Origin: Endomychus coccineus
Lineage: Eukaryota; Arthropoda; Insecta; Coleoptera; Endomychidae
Assembly: GCA_958510875.1 (NCBI GenBank)
Contig: OY294068.1
Coordinates: 75,308,633 to 75,372,632 of the forward strand
Length of the DNA stretch: 64,000 nt
Direction of reading: 5' to 3'
The translations under genes were made by a program, and so were the position numbers. Each line of letters starts with the position of its first letter. Position 1 is the first letter of the stretch. Below the pieces are notes generated by a model, which did not search any database, was not told the origin of the DNA, and saw only the letters and a program-made list of their open reading frames with translations. This document shows, in pieces, positions 34,250 to 46,600 of the stretch.

Positions 34250-34402
34250 GCAGAAAAATCTGGCATACTAATTCATAAGATTGAAACTGCAGATTTCGAC
34301 ATGAGGGACGAAATAGAAATGTTTTCGCTTCAAATTGCAAATGAACAAGTCGAATTCAATGCAGCTGGATTTTTCCCTATCAACTATTCCTTGCTATTCT
34401 CG
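34250..34402 (+). CDS. Gustatory receptor shared internal exon
   Basis: A 153-nt, phase 0 to phase 0 exon between ctatttcAG and GTGAGTACG, encoding 51 residues. EMFSLQIANEQVEFNAAGFF and PINYSLLFS are the conserved stretch before TM7 in gustatory receptors (the F.A.G.F signature). It fits all four upstream first exons by phase. It was not found duplicated beside any of the others. Confidence 0.88.
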
Positions 34403-34756
34403 GTGAGTACGATAATAATAATAATTATCTATCTCCTAACAAATTTGATGTCCCATATTGTACAGACCCAGTTTTCAGCAAGAGGTGTAAGAGCGTTAAC
34501 TGTAATTTGTGTTAGGGGGGCATTTCTCGATACGATCTGTAATGGTGGGTGTAGGAAACTAAAATCTGATATGTAAAAAGTACTAATGAATTATGAATAA
34601 TTAAATCAACTTTTTATGGGAAGTACAAATCAATCCAATTGAAGAAGTTTTATCGAGGGCCGTAGTCGGATGCAAGTCAAAATCAATTCATTTAAAATTT
34701 AACCCGGTCTTGTTAGGCCAGTAAGGAGAAAATATTAGAAATTGAAAAAAATAATT

Positions 34757-35510
34757 CGTTACAGCAATCTGACAGCGGGATATTGTAGAACAAGTTATTA
34801 TAAAAGAGGGAAAAATAAATCGAACCGACAGCTGCCATCCGGGATGGAATGGGGTGTGTTTTTATGGGTTGAAATTCTGGCTAAACCGTGCATTCTATCA
34901 AAAAAAGTTAGATAGGAAAGATCTACAACTTTTGTACTCACCATTTTTACCCCAACCTCAAAATTTTTCGACAAACATGCGAAAAACCGATTTTTCGGTT
35001 TTTAATTTTTTTCTTTGACAAATAAAACTTCATGGTGCTCAAACGTTGGCAAAAGATACCTCTATTTATTATAAAAAGGCAATTTTTTCGGAGGGAATTA
35101 TATTGTGATTCTTGATAAATTTAATTTAAAAAAAAACAACTAAATGTTTAACTGCGATTCCTCTTAAAACTACGCCTCCTCTACAGAGTTCTGTTTTGGC
35201 TCATTTACTCTTTGTTACGACTACTTTCGATAAACGGTAAAAAAGGTATACTGCAAAGGAAAAAATGGCGGAAAAATTGAAAACACCGGAAAAATCGCTG
35301 TTGTCGTGGTAATTTGCATATTTATCGTTGAATAATTGTTATTAATTAATAAAATCATTTTAATTTTTTTGTTTATGGAAACGGTAATGTTATTTCTTTA
35401 ATTATTGTATAGATCGAGTTTTGATATGATGTCATGCATGTCTAAGACAGCAAATTATATCTGCTATATTTGTATCTTCGTAATCGCAGGATACGAATAT
35501 ATGACTTCTA
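34757..35510 (+). repeat. Unidentified intron-bearing repeat U, copy A
   Basis: About 650 bp of conserved non-coding sequence (starting near 'aattcgttacagcaatctga') leads to a splice-like acceptor (ttattgtatag at about 35402-35412) and a coding piece FDMMSCMSKTANYICYI. The coding part ends after AGYEY, where unrelated sequence begins. Copies B and C are inverted relative to it. The coding family is not recognised. Confidence 0.65.
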
Positions 35511-35906
35511 CGATCGTCGTACATGGGATTGTTACTATCAAACAAAACATAAGAAATGCACATTCCCAATATGCATTTAAGAACAATTTTAGTTTTTTAC
35601 TAGAAATCAATTAATTAGTTTACTAAACAAAATATAATCATACAATAGGTAATTTAGTAGATCTACAATGATATATAAGGGTTTTGCAGAGTGGTTTTCA
35701 ATTACAAGACAGTATTTGCATGTTGCACTGAACAAGTTTATATTGCAAGTATTTATATAAAAAAAAATTCTATAAAAAATAATACATCGCAGCTCGTTTT
35801 TAGGTACTAAATATTAACAACATGAAATTCAAATGCGGTAAAAAAAATTTAATATTATTTTGAACATGCTTAAAAAACTAAATTGAAAAAGTATGCATTC
35901 CCATAG

Positions 35907-36634
35907 AAATATAGCACAAGAAATAACAACTTAGAAAATTCCACCGCCCTTGCTAAGCATTGCTTTGATTATAACCATCAATTTGATTACAAAAATGTTA
36001 ATATCTTAACTAAGGAAACCAATTATTATAAAAGATCTATCCTGGAGTTGATTCACATAAAACGGGACCCCAAATCTGTAAATCATAGGGTAGACACACA
36101 AAATCTAAGTCATATTTATACTAATTTGATTAAATAATCTCTTGCAAATTCTTACATACGTCTTTATAAGTGTAGAAAATGTTTTTAGGAAGAATTCGTA
36201 ATAGTTATTTCCCAGTACAGGCCTGAAACCGTTCTTAAGGGCCTTGTCATAAATCCTACACATCTGGTTTCGAAAGTAGATACTTGACAAATAACTTCGT
36301 TCTTCTCATTTGTTGTGAGAATACCAATCAATATGCACTCATATATTTTAATAATATTACTGAATAGCGGATTCTTACTACAAAAAAATAATTTTTTATA
36401 CATTAATTCTGACGATACAATTCGATTATTCGTGGTTCTGTTCGTTTCGACGGCGTGGGCTCTTTTAATTGAAGTTTAATTGTGCGATTTGGACGCTTGT
36501 GCTATAATTAGTTTTAATAAACCCCCTTTTTAGACATAGTGAGTCTTCTGATGATGGTCGTGAGACCGAAACGTACGTAAAGACGAATAGTTAAAACAAA
36601 GTGTTATTGTGACCTATTTCCCGAGAATTTTTAT
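35907..36634 (+). mobile_element. Penelope-like element 3' part, near-identical to 62152-62880
   Basis: Starts inside the endonuclease coding region (aaatatagcacaagaaataa) and runs through the stop into the tail with its hammerhead. I see only a handful of differences from 62152-62880 over about 730 bp. It sits between two inverted U copies. Confidence 0.85.
36543..36584 (+). ncRNA. Hammerhead ribozyme of PLE tail
   Basis: GTCTT-CTGATGA-TGGTCGTGAGACC-GAAA-CGTACGTA-AAGAC: all core bases, a 4-bp stem II GGTC/GACC, a 5-bp stem I GTCTT/AAGAC, and a self-complementary stem III without a proper loop. Matches type I hammerheads described in Penelope-like elements. The tiny stem III suggests it may cut as a dimer. 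Confidence 0.75.
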
Positions 36635-36639
36635 ATATC

Positions 36640-37765
36640 ATTCCCATAGATGTATTTTTCTCTAATCTTGCTTTCTTCGCAGAGCGTTGTACTTCTTCTC
36701 CGTCCAATTCAACAAAACTGAACGATTCTCCAGTGTTTTCGAAAGTTTCATTGAGTACTGTTATAGTACATTGATCAGTTTCCATTTCTTCCGAGTCACT
36801 TTCGTGTATGGAAATTTGTGGAAGTTCAGCATTTGAGCAATTTTCTAAATTAAAACAATTTAAACATAAGTTGGTACGACTGTAGTACATGCCGTCTCGA
36901 TCTCTCATTGGCTTAGAAGGCCTCTGGTTGCGTGCGCATGCTGTATTTAGCTTCGAAAATAACTCCTTAAATTTCTCATATTCGTATCCTGCGATTACGA
37001 ATATACGAATATAGCAGATATAATTTACTGTCTTAGACATGCATGACATCATATCAAAACTCGATCTATAAAATAATTAAAGAAATAATATTATAGTTTC
37101 CATAAACATACAAAAATTTAAATGATTTTATTAATTAATAACAATTATACAACGATAAATATGCAAATTACCACGCAAAAAGCGATTTTTCGGTTTTTTC
37201 AATTTTCCCGCCATTTTTTCCATTGCAGTATACCTTTTTTTACCACTCATTGAAAGTAGACGTAACAACGAGTAAGTGAGCCAAAACAGAACTCTGTGGG
37301 AGGCGTAGTTTTAAGAGGAATCGCAGTTAAAAATTTGTTTTTTTTTTCTTAAATTAAATTTAACAACCCACAAATATTTCTCTCCGAAAAAATTACTGCC
37401 TTTTTGCGATAAATAGAGGTATTTTTTGCCAAAGTTTGAGTTTCATAAAGTTTTATTTGTCAAAGAAAAAAATTAAAAACCGAAAAATCGGTTTTTCGCT
37501 TTTTTGTCGAAAAATTTTGAGGTTAGGGTAAAAGTGGTTAGATCTTTTTATTCCCTACAACTTTTATATTAAACTTTTTTTGATAGAATGCACGGTTTAG
37601 CCAGAAATCACGAAAAACTGTTTACAACCCCTAAAAACACACCCCCCATTCCACCCCAGATAGCATCTGCCGGTTCGATTTATTTTTCCCTCTTTTACAA
37701 TATCTTGTTCTACAATATCCCGCTGTCAGATTACTGTAACGAATTTTTTTTTTGTTCAAATACTA
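36640..37765 (-). repeat. Unidentified repeat U, copy B
   Basis: The best coding copy: a minus-strand frame 36591-37052. After the splice-like acceptor it encodes FDMMSCMSKTVNYICYIRIF, YEKFKELFSKL, NQRPSKP, TNLCLNCFNLENCSNAELP and an acidic tail (HESDSEEMETDQ, then FVELDGEEVQR). It has a Cys pattern CLNCFNLENC but no domain I can name. Upstream (to 37765) matches copies A and C. A PLE end cuts it at about 36635. Confidence 0.65.
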
Positions 37766-38115
37766 TTTGTACTGGCCTATGTGTGGAACTAAAGAAAACT
37801 TTTCGAGACTTCCAGTTGAAGTAACTACTATTTTCAAATTATCTACTATGAAAATTTTATGAAAATAAGATACGTAATATTTGTTCATATAAATAATGAA
37901 AGTCTATATTTTTCCCAATCACTGTACACTACTTGCAGGCCGTTTTGACTAATTCGTTCCCTATTTGTATTGTATCAAATCTATTGGAATTGAGAAAATT
38001 CCTTTGATAGTGTGACCGAGAAGTACTAAATTCAACGTAAGCGAGTGAATCAAATAACCACAATTTTTTCTACATATATCCGAACTTCCATAAAAAATAG
38101 CAAAAATAGCATTAC

Positions 38116-38720
38116 AGAATTTTTGAAAAATCGATATCTCCGGCACTACGATGACCTTGCTCATGGAATTTTGGAGCATGGATCTCCTCATGGTACTCTT
38201 ACATTACAACTGTATTACACCTCTCTGCAAACCGTACAAAATAGGAAATAATTTTGTATAGAATCGATATCTCCGAAAGTACGATGACCTTGTTTATGAA
38301 ATTTTGACATATAAATCTCATTAGGCTACTCTCACATGAAAATATCATTCCAACCCTTGACAGACCGTACAAAAGGAGGAAATATTTTTTTATAGAATTT
38401 TTGAAAAATCGATATCTCGGTAACTATGGCGAGCTTGTTCATAAAATTTTGGCGCATGAATCATATTTTGCTATTCTTACATTACAACTATACGAGATCC
38501 CTTGAAAAACCGTACAAAAAAAAGAATAATTTTTTTAGAATTTTTTGACAGATCGATATCTCCGAAAGTACGGCGAGCTTGCTTATGAAATGTTGGCTAA
38601 TAAATCTCATTAGGCTACTCTCACATGATAATATCATTACAACCCATGACAAACCGGACAAAAAAAGGAAATAATTTTTTATAGAATTTTTGATAAATCG
38701 TTATCTCCGGAAGTACGGCA
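38116..38720 (+). repeat. Tandem satellite, ~142-bp unit, alternating types
   Basis: Unit starts are at 38116, 38260, 38394, 38537 and a partial at 38683 (spacings 144, 134, 143, 146). Each has 'tcgatatctcc', 'gaccttg/gagcttg' and an 'accg(t/g)acaaaa' end. Units 1 and 3 share 'cttacattacaact'; units 2 and 4 share 'taaatctcattaggctactctcacatg'. That gives a two-unit higher-order period of about 278-289 bp. Confidence 0.8.
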
Positions 38721-39705
38721 TTGAATACATCAATCTCTAAAAATCTTTTCCCCTCTATACTGTGGAGTATTTAAATAATGGAACAGATGTTTCAAGATTC
38801 AGCTAAATATTTTCAAAATGCTTCTAATGCAAAGCACATCAGTATTTCATCATGAAGGATGGTTCAAATAATTATTCTTTGTTCTATATTAAAATGACAA
38901 CATCGAATTTATTCAGAAAATCGTAGTAAGCAAGAGCTGTCCACGGAGTTTCGTTTTGAAATCACATTTGTACTCTGAACTCAGAACAGGGAAAAAAACA
39001 ATCGTATCGATTCTGGGTTTAAATTGCCGTTGAATCTAAGATGTATGAGGGAAAAGTATCAAGCAATGCCATATATTAGGACATTTGGAAGAGAATGAGG
39101 ATATAACAACGAAATAAAACACACATTTGAATTTACACGAACTACATAATCTAATAATTCTAATAATCATATATGACAAGATTGTTCAACCTAGCTCTAT
39201 AAAAAGCTTGATCCGTTAAATTAACATTCAAAGAAAACTCACAACCTGTTATTATGTTACATCATTACACCTGCATGCCAATACCGGAAATCCAAGGTAC
39301 TACCCCACCAATTACATATTTCAGAACGGCCACATTATGCGACACGATTTAGTTGATTTTCTTGATAGTTTCCCAAGCATGTTGAGCAATTTGAATTTTA
39401 TACCAGAGAATTTATGATATTTCAGTAGGTAATGCTGTTGTAAGTCGTTCCACGTTTTTATAACCAGAATTATCAATAGAGGTGGAGAAATAACACTCCA
39501 GAGCGCATTGTTAAATTTTTTTTCTAGAGGCAACATGAATATAAAATGTTATTCCTATCTTTTAGAAGCTACCGCCGTAATTTAAATATTATTCTCGACT
39601 TTTTGTAATATAGATGTATTAGTGGAGCAGAAGAGATTGTCATACCAAACTAACCAAAAATATTACTGCTTGATCCATACTTACTTGAAATTTTCTATTT
39701 TGCAG

Positions 39706-39768
39706 ATAGTTGGCGGAGTTACTACTTACATTATCATATTAATTCAACTGAACAGCGCTCCATCTTAA
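39706..39768 (+). CDS. Gustatory receptor shared terminal exon (TM7)
   Basis: After tattttgcAG the exon reads IVGGVTTYIIILIQLNSAPS and then TAA. TTYIIILIQL is the TYhhhhhQF signature of insect gustatory receptors, with leucine in the last place. Phase 0 fits the exon at 34250-34402. It is the only copy in the window. The short tail after the motif is usual for the family. Confidence 0.88.
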   Translation: MVGGVTTYIIILIQLNSAPS

Positions 39769-39886
39769 TAGTAATAATTACCTAAATTTGTTAAGGCAAG
39801 CTAGGGTAGATTTTTGTGAAGTATCAGGTTCTATCTTGTCATTCTTTACCTCTTCAAAGTTAGTCCAGTTGCATGAATATTGTTAT

Positions 39887-39892
39887 AATAAA
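39887..39892 (+). terminator. Likely poly(A) signal of the Gr gene
   Basis: AATAAA about 120 bp after the Gr stop codon, followed by T-rich sequence. Confidence 0.5.
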
Positions 39893-40264
39893 TTGTGCAT
39901 AGAAATATAATTAGAAACTTGAAACTACGTTGTTTTGCATTTTTTACTTTCCCTTAGGTAAGGAAACATAAATGTAATCCCAATAGTTCGAAGTAACGTA
40001 TATCGGTATTGGGAGTTTGAATTAACTATAACCATACGACACTAGCGGCCTGCGCATGACATAATAAAGAGGGCGGCCACGGGGGTACAAGAGTCTGTGT
40101 TTGGTCAAAATCGCGGTATCGGATTATTCTGGTGTTGTGGATAAGAAATCGTTTTTTCCGTACAAATTGGACTATTGGTAGATTGAATATTGATCCAATA
40201 AAGATGGATTTTCTTTCAGAGCATAAAGAAACCAAGAACAGGGAAAAATGTGTCAAAACTGTGG

Positions 40265-40948
40265 CTCCAAAAAAACATTAATATTAACAAAGATTCTTGA
40301 CCATGTATGAATTATATATAAATTGTCGGGAAATAGGTCACACTAACACATATGTCTAATAGGTACTCATGTCATGTTCAAGTATCTACTTTCGAACCAG
40401 ATGTTAAGATTTATCAGGTAATAGAAAAAGGTTTGTCAGACCTTATTGAAAATATTTTTGACATTTTACCTAAAATATTCTTTTAACGTAACTGCATCTA
40501 TATAATGTTAAAAGTAAATTTTAGGTAGAATGTCAAAAGTATATTTCCAATAAGGCCTGACAAACCTTTTTCTATTACCTCATAAATTTTAACATCTGGT
40601 TCGAAAGTAGATACTTGAATTTAATGTTCTTGTTTTTAGTCGTTCATAGACTTTGTTGGCATGAGTACCAGTTTTATGGGAATACTACTGAACAGCGAAT
40701 TCTTGATATACTATACTTATAACATTGATGTGTAATAATTTTGATTACTCGTGTTTCTGCTCGTTTCGGCGACGTGGGCATTTTTAATTGGAATTAGTGC
40801 GATAAGGACGCTTTGTGCTAATACAATTAGTTTCAAGTAATCCCTTTTTAGACATACATAATAAGTCTTCTGAAGATGGTCGTGAGACCGAAACGTACGT
40901 AAAGACAAAAATAATAAACATATGTGTTAGTGTGACCTATTTCTCGAG
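40265..40948 (+). mobile_element. Penelope-like tails, inverted plus direct unit
   Basis: 40265-40490 is an inverted PLE tail and 40500-40948 a direct one, as at 12225-13060. The direct unit ends with a hammerhead and 'gtgacctatttctcgagaat', and joins U copy C directly. Confidence 0.75.
40865..40906 (+). ncRNA. Hammerhead ribozyme of PLE tail
   Basis: Same as 36543-36584 except CTGAAGA in place of CTGATGA. This is allowed (CUGANGA), so the core is complete. Confidence 0.7.
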
Positions 40949-40949
40949 A

Positions 40950-41995
40950 ATTCCCCAGTGTTTACGAAAGTTTCATTGAGTACTGTTTCAGTTATAATAC
41001 ATTGATCTGTTTCCATTTTTTCCGAGTCACTTTCGTGTATGGCAATTTGTGGAAGTTCAGCATTTGAGCAATTTTCTAAATTAAAACAATTTAAACATAA
41101 GTTGGTACGACTGTAGTATATGCTGTATCGACCTCTCATTGGCTTAGAAGGCCTCTGGTTGCGTTCGTATGCTGTCTTTAGCTTCGAAAACAGCTCCTTA
41201 AATTTCTCATATTCGTATCCTGCGATTACGAATATACGAATATAGCAGATATAATTTGCTGTCTTAGACATGCATGACATCATATCAAAACTCGATCTAT
41301 ACAATAATTAAAGGAATAATATTATAGTTTCCATAAACATAAAAAATTAAAATGATTTTATTAATTAATAACAATTATTCAACGATAAATATGCAAATTA
41401 CCACGAAAAAAGCGATTTTTCGGTTTTTTCAATTTTCCCGCCATTTTTTCCATTGCAGTATACTTTTTTTACCACTTATCGAAAGTAGACGTAACAACGA
41501 GTAAGTGAGCCAGAACAGAACTCTGTAGGAAGCGTAGTTTTAAGAGGAATCGCAGTTAAAAATTTGTTTTTTTTTTGTTTCTTAAATTAAATTCAACAAC
41601 CTCCGTATATTTCCCTCCTAAAAAATTATTGCCTCTTTGCAATAAATAGATGTATCTTTTGCCGAAGTTTGAGCTCCATAAAGTTTTATTTGTCAAAGAA
41701 AAAAATTAAAAACCGAAAAATTGGTTTTTCGCATTTTTGTAGAAAAATTTCGAGGTTAGGGTGAAAATGGTGAGTACAAAAGTTGTAGATCTTTTTATTC
41801 TCTAAAACTTTTATCGATAAAATATACGGTTTAGCCAGAAATCACGAAAAACTGTTTTAAACCCCTAAAAACACACCCCATTCCACCCCGGATAGCAGCT
41901 GTCGGTCCGATTTATTTTTCCCTCTTTTATAATATCTTGTTCTACAATATCCGGCTGTCAGATTGCTGTAACGAATTTTTTTTTTGTTCAAATAC
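40950..41995 (-). repeat. Unidentified repeat U, copy C
   Basis: A minus-strand coding piece (40927-41304) very similar to copy B (YEKFKELFSKLKTAYERNQR, TNLCLNCFNLENC), with the upstream non-coding part to about 41995. It is cut by a PLE end at a different position from copy B, so the two PLE insertions are independent. Confidence 0.65.
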
Positions 41996-43514
41996 TATTT
42001 GTACTGGCCTATATTGTCCACCTGAATTCGCGTTTTATATCCACTGTGCGCCGTATAACTCCTCTTACATCCGACGGCAGCGACCGTGCGGAAAGAGTTG
42101 TAAGTTCACAGACTTGGGCTACGCTTTTAATATACGAGACGCACTACCATTATATTATATCGTGCATTCTATATAGTGTAAGGAAAGTAGTGTAATCGAC
42201 CCACGATCTAGACTCACACGTGTGTGTGTGGGAGCGTGCGCGCGCATGTGCGTCATCGATGTGAAGTCACGATTTATTTCATTCTGTGCAAGTAGTTATA
42301 TTATACTGTGAATATCAACCTGACAGCGGTGTCAGTATGAAACAGAGTTGTGGATAAATTTGTATCGACACTTATTTAGTAGGTATCGCTCTACCCCGGA
42401 TCGGTCATGACAGAAACGTATTTATTATTCTTTTAATTGCCTTGCGACCTCTAGCGTCCAATAGAAATACCGCATGAAATAGTTCAATTCGATGAATTAG
42501 GCGGTATAATTTATCTGAAAATAATGCTTATATTTAATTATTTATTTGTTTCGTTTATTATTTCGATTAAAGTTCTGAATTTTTTTGTCAAAATTTCACA
42601 TAGTATACGAACTATACTACTATTCAGTTAGGAAAAGTGTTAAAATTCAAAATTACAAAATAAAATAAGCGCTTTGTTCTTCCTGTCCGTGAGTCCTTAC
42701 TTCCTTTTCCTTGCTGTTGATTTATTATTGTAATTATCTCCAATCCTGTTATGTACGTCTATCTTAATTACTATTGTTTGTAATATTGAAGTGTGTAAAT
42801 GTAATTTAGTTATATATAACACTAATAAAATTACTATTACTATTGTTTATTATCTACATTCTTAATTGTTTGGTCATAATAATCTACTTTTACAATTAGT
42901 GTTTTTGTGGTATAATTCATAGTTATCAATGCGTTTGTGAAACATTTCGGTCAAACACTGTAATTGGTCCTTATATCTCTTAAGGTCATTATTAATTCAA
43001 ATTGATTTTTAATGTTGTTTTTGTTGACATAATTTTTGATTTTTTCTGAAAAATTATCATTTTATTTTCAGTTTCATTAACATCGAAATTTTGTCGTGTA
43101 CTAAAAGATCAATCTATTCAAGTATTCATCAAGTTAGAATAACCATAGAGGTATAATAGGAGTGTAGGTGACTATTTATTTTATCTGCTTCTTTATTGTT
43201 TTGTTATTTGGGCTTACTCGAATAAGTAAACTTGAATGATCAGAAAGACCGACTCTTTTACCACTACTTGAATGTTATAAATATTAGAAAAAACATTAAA
43301 ATAACACTAAATCACTATTATCAGATGTCATTACATTATACAATGCAACGCTGTGGTTTCCTGTATTAGCAATAATCAAAAATTTTTCCACTGCACACAA
43401 GTGTTCTCTTAATTTGTTATATTCAACTGTGAAATTATTCAAAATATAAAATCAGCTCGCAATAATAAACAATCTCTGTGGGCCACTGGTCCATTATAAT
43501 ACATAACCACTCAC
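41996..43514. other. Unassigned stretch between Gr and CNOT10 exons
   Basis: No coding exon of CNOT10 or Gr was found on either strand. 42180-42260 has a short run rich in TG/CG (tgtgtgtgtgggagcgtgcgcgcgc). The rest is AT-rich and plain. Confidence 0.4.
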
Positions 43515-43646
43515 CGATTTTTCCTTAGATATTAACTGCATTTCTTTACGAGCCAAAGAAAGTTGATGTTTCATTAAATAACATCTTGCTTTATACTTTG
43601 ACAATTTTTTCTTGAATTCCTCTGTTGCTGGATCTATAACCACTTG
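43515..43646 (-). CDS. CNOT10: CNOT10 exon 5
   Basis: 132 nt, 44 codons, between catttcAG and GTGAGT, separated from exon 4 by a 5.2-kb intron full of repeats. Encodes KLSKYKARCYLMKHQLSLAR. Confidence 0.85.
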
Positions 43647-46600
43647 CTGAAATGGGAATATCGTAAGAACGATACAAAAGTTCTGAAGATGACACGCTAG
43701 TTGTTGACAATAATATTCATCTATGATATAAGTGGTATAAAAACAAGGTAATAGTGTTTTATTCTATCAATATGATAAATTATCATAAAGTGACGGCTAT
43801 CGCTATCGATTTTTAAATCAGTTGTACCAAACAGATTTATTCCACAATTGAAGGCCATGAAACCGTTCTAATTATGTTTAAAAAGTATGATAAAAAGTGG
43901 CGTAACATACAGATTTAATGAACGCTATTGAAAGATGTTCAGTATTATAGTAGAAGACTAGAAGAAACAAAATGCAGCAGTCTGAGGTGTTAATTGAAGG
44001 ACATGTTCCTTGAGGTATTATTCAAACTTTGAGAAAGATAAAATGTTCCCATCAGGCCATATAAAATAACGGCGACATCATCAGAGTAAACGTAGTTTAC
44101 TCTAATGATGGCTACTTGATAGCCGAAAAGTTCTCAGTACTTTAAGAGTATTTTGAGTGGATAAGGGTGATTATTTCTTATTTATAAAATTATGAACTGT
44201 CAAGTCAGTTTAATAAATCTACATTTTATATCGGCAACTCTGTAGTGTCTTGCCAACTGTAAAATATAAATATACCTGATTTGAAGAAGATAGCGAGGCA
44301 TTTACTTAGGAAAATTGTAGAAGTGAATTGGTTGTAAAAGTAACCAAATATGACGTCATTTTTAGTTATCGTGAACAACGTACTTGTGTTTTTTGTTTAG
44401 TTCCTTTCTTGTAAAGTGTATATGGTTAATTACCAGTTTTTCTTTATATTTATTATAATTCTTCAAAATTTTCTTTGCAAATACAAATAGTTAAAACATC
44501 AAAATCCTTCAATAAAAATTCAGAGCTATAAAATCTTGGTTTATCGAGAATTATTTTATTATTATTCCTTTTTGAACCATTTCCAAATTATTAATACTTG
44601 TTCGCGAACATGCCTCCCAAACCATAATTCCATATGGAATTAATGATTGTACAAGTTCAAAATAAATAGTTTTTAGTTATTTGATATTTAGGATTACTTG
44701 GAGCTGTGGAAAATGTACCATTAAATATTCAAAGTTTTCCACATATGATGTAGATGTAGTTCATGTGTTCATCCAATTTTAAATTGGGATCTAACATAGA
44801 CCTAAATATTTTATTTTACTGACGAAGACCTACTTTACTATCACCGTAACAATTAAACTAAATTGATTACAATAATGGATTATAACTAACTCAACTAACT
44901 AATACTGCCAAAGTGTCATTATAAAAAGCAAATGAAATATATTTTGCTTTTGGCAAATTAAGAGTCAAAATGTTTATGTTCAGCCAATTCATGTGCATTG
45001 AACATAAGCAGGTCCGTATCAGCGCTCTTTAAAATCGCTAATCGGCCCATAACTATAACAAGTAAATTTGCTTTTTACGAAATATTGTTATACATAGTAT
45101 TTTTACGTTAAGAATAATATGACTTGGTTTCTTTTACAGCCGATTCATTTCAAAAATTTCTCCAAGTAACTGCCGCTCTACCTTCGTCAAACCAGGTATA
45201 TTTTATATTTCTGTTGGCAACACAGTAAAGGGTTGCCGATACATTTCTTGATTTGACTTGACAGTTATGTATCTGAATTGTAATAGAAGAGAAGAGAAGA
45301 GTGCCATTTAGGTTTCAAAATGGATTCTAATTTGAATATTTGTTCTAATATTATATTCATCCTACTAAATTAGTGTTACTGAGATAATCGAAAGTAGATT
45401 TGGTAATAGTACATTGATTTGAATATTTTGATAATCGGGTATTTTGACTTTTTCCCATAAATAATAAAGCTTACTTTAGCATCACAGTATGGATTAATAA
45501 TATTGACTTAGAAAATTTTTTTTTGTATATCATTATCTGTATCTTTCAGGTGAAAGTAGAAACTGTATGTAGGTTAGGTACTTACTCTATTTTTTTCAAA
45601 CACCAGTTGCAACAGTTTGTTAATTACATTTAAGATTATAAAGAATTTGTCTTATTTGATATAAAAAGTGAAGAACTCTTAATTTTGTTTATCGAATCAA
45701 ATCGTTAATTGTATTCAAAAACATTGACAACTTGCTCAATCTGACAACAATGGCTGACCTTGATCCATGACATCATATCATTATTAACGTAAATGAACTA
45801 TATGAGGCTCTCTGCAATCACACGAAAAATATAATATCCAGCAGATTCATTAGGGGCGGCATGTCAACTATGACAAATCTCTTTTGTATCACACAGTATA
45901 TAGCAAATGCTCTTGATGCCAATTCTCAAGTTGACGTGACTTACACGCTTTTTTGCAGAGCTTTTGATTAACTTGATCACATTGCTCTACTCGAACAACT
46001 AGAATTATTCGGATTGTCTAGCAATCCTTTTATTTTTTCGATCGTATCTTGAGAGCTTGAACTTGAGAATTTTATTCACTATTTGTTCAACAGTCGATTG
46101 TATTTTCTGTAACATCCGGTGTCCCCAGGGGTTCATTCTGGGTCCGTTATTCTTCAACATATACATACATGATATTCTGGATGATCTAAATGTGTCTTAC
46201 TGTATGCTGATGACAGGAAAATCTACTATACCATTATGAGCTTGTTAGTCTGGGTAGCATTGCAAGAAGTCATCGTGATTGTATGGTGTGTAACGAACAA
46301 ACTGCCTTTAAATCCCAGTAAAAGTAAAGTTATGTCTTTCTCCTTGAAGCAGAATATTATAACATAACCGGAAGCTTTTTTAGAGCTAAGGAGAACATTT
46401 GATCGTAGTCTGTCATTAACGATTCATAAACAGCATAGTCATGAGTAGCTTTAGACTCTTTGATTTGTTATAAGAAACTTGACACGATTAAATTATTATT
46501 TTATGGCTATGTAAAATCTAGAGTGGAATACGCCTCTTATTATATGGTACCATAACTTTCAGAGTCATATAATGAACCTAGAAGGAGTGCAAAGACATTT

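Larger units (their letters stand above)
34403..39705 (+). other. Gr intron 2, about 5.3 kb, filled with repeats
   Basis: From GTGAGT to ttttctattttgcAG. It contains U copies A and B in opposite orientation, a PLE tail between them, and the 140-bp satellite at 38116-38720. 38721-39705 shows no clear feature. Confidence 0.75.

Noticed and set aside
36105..36290. Identical minus-strand frames at 36105-36290 and 62350-62535 as a conserved small protein
   Set aside because: They are antisense to the near-identical PLE tails and have no protein signature.
39321..39536. A missing CNOT10 or Gr exon at 39321-39536 (minus strand)
   Set aside because: The translated frame resembles neither protein and lacks matching splice borders.
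40026..40256. A host gene near 40.0-40.26 kb
   Set aside because: Frames on both strands lack recognisable domains and end at a PLE junction; evidence is too weak to call.
42180..42270. CpG-island promoter near 42.2 kb
   Set aside because: The TG/CG-rich run is very short and no gene start follows.
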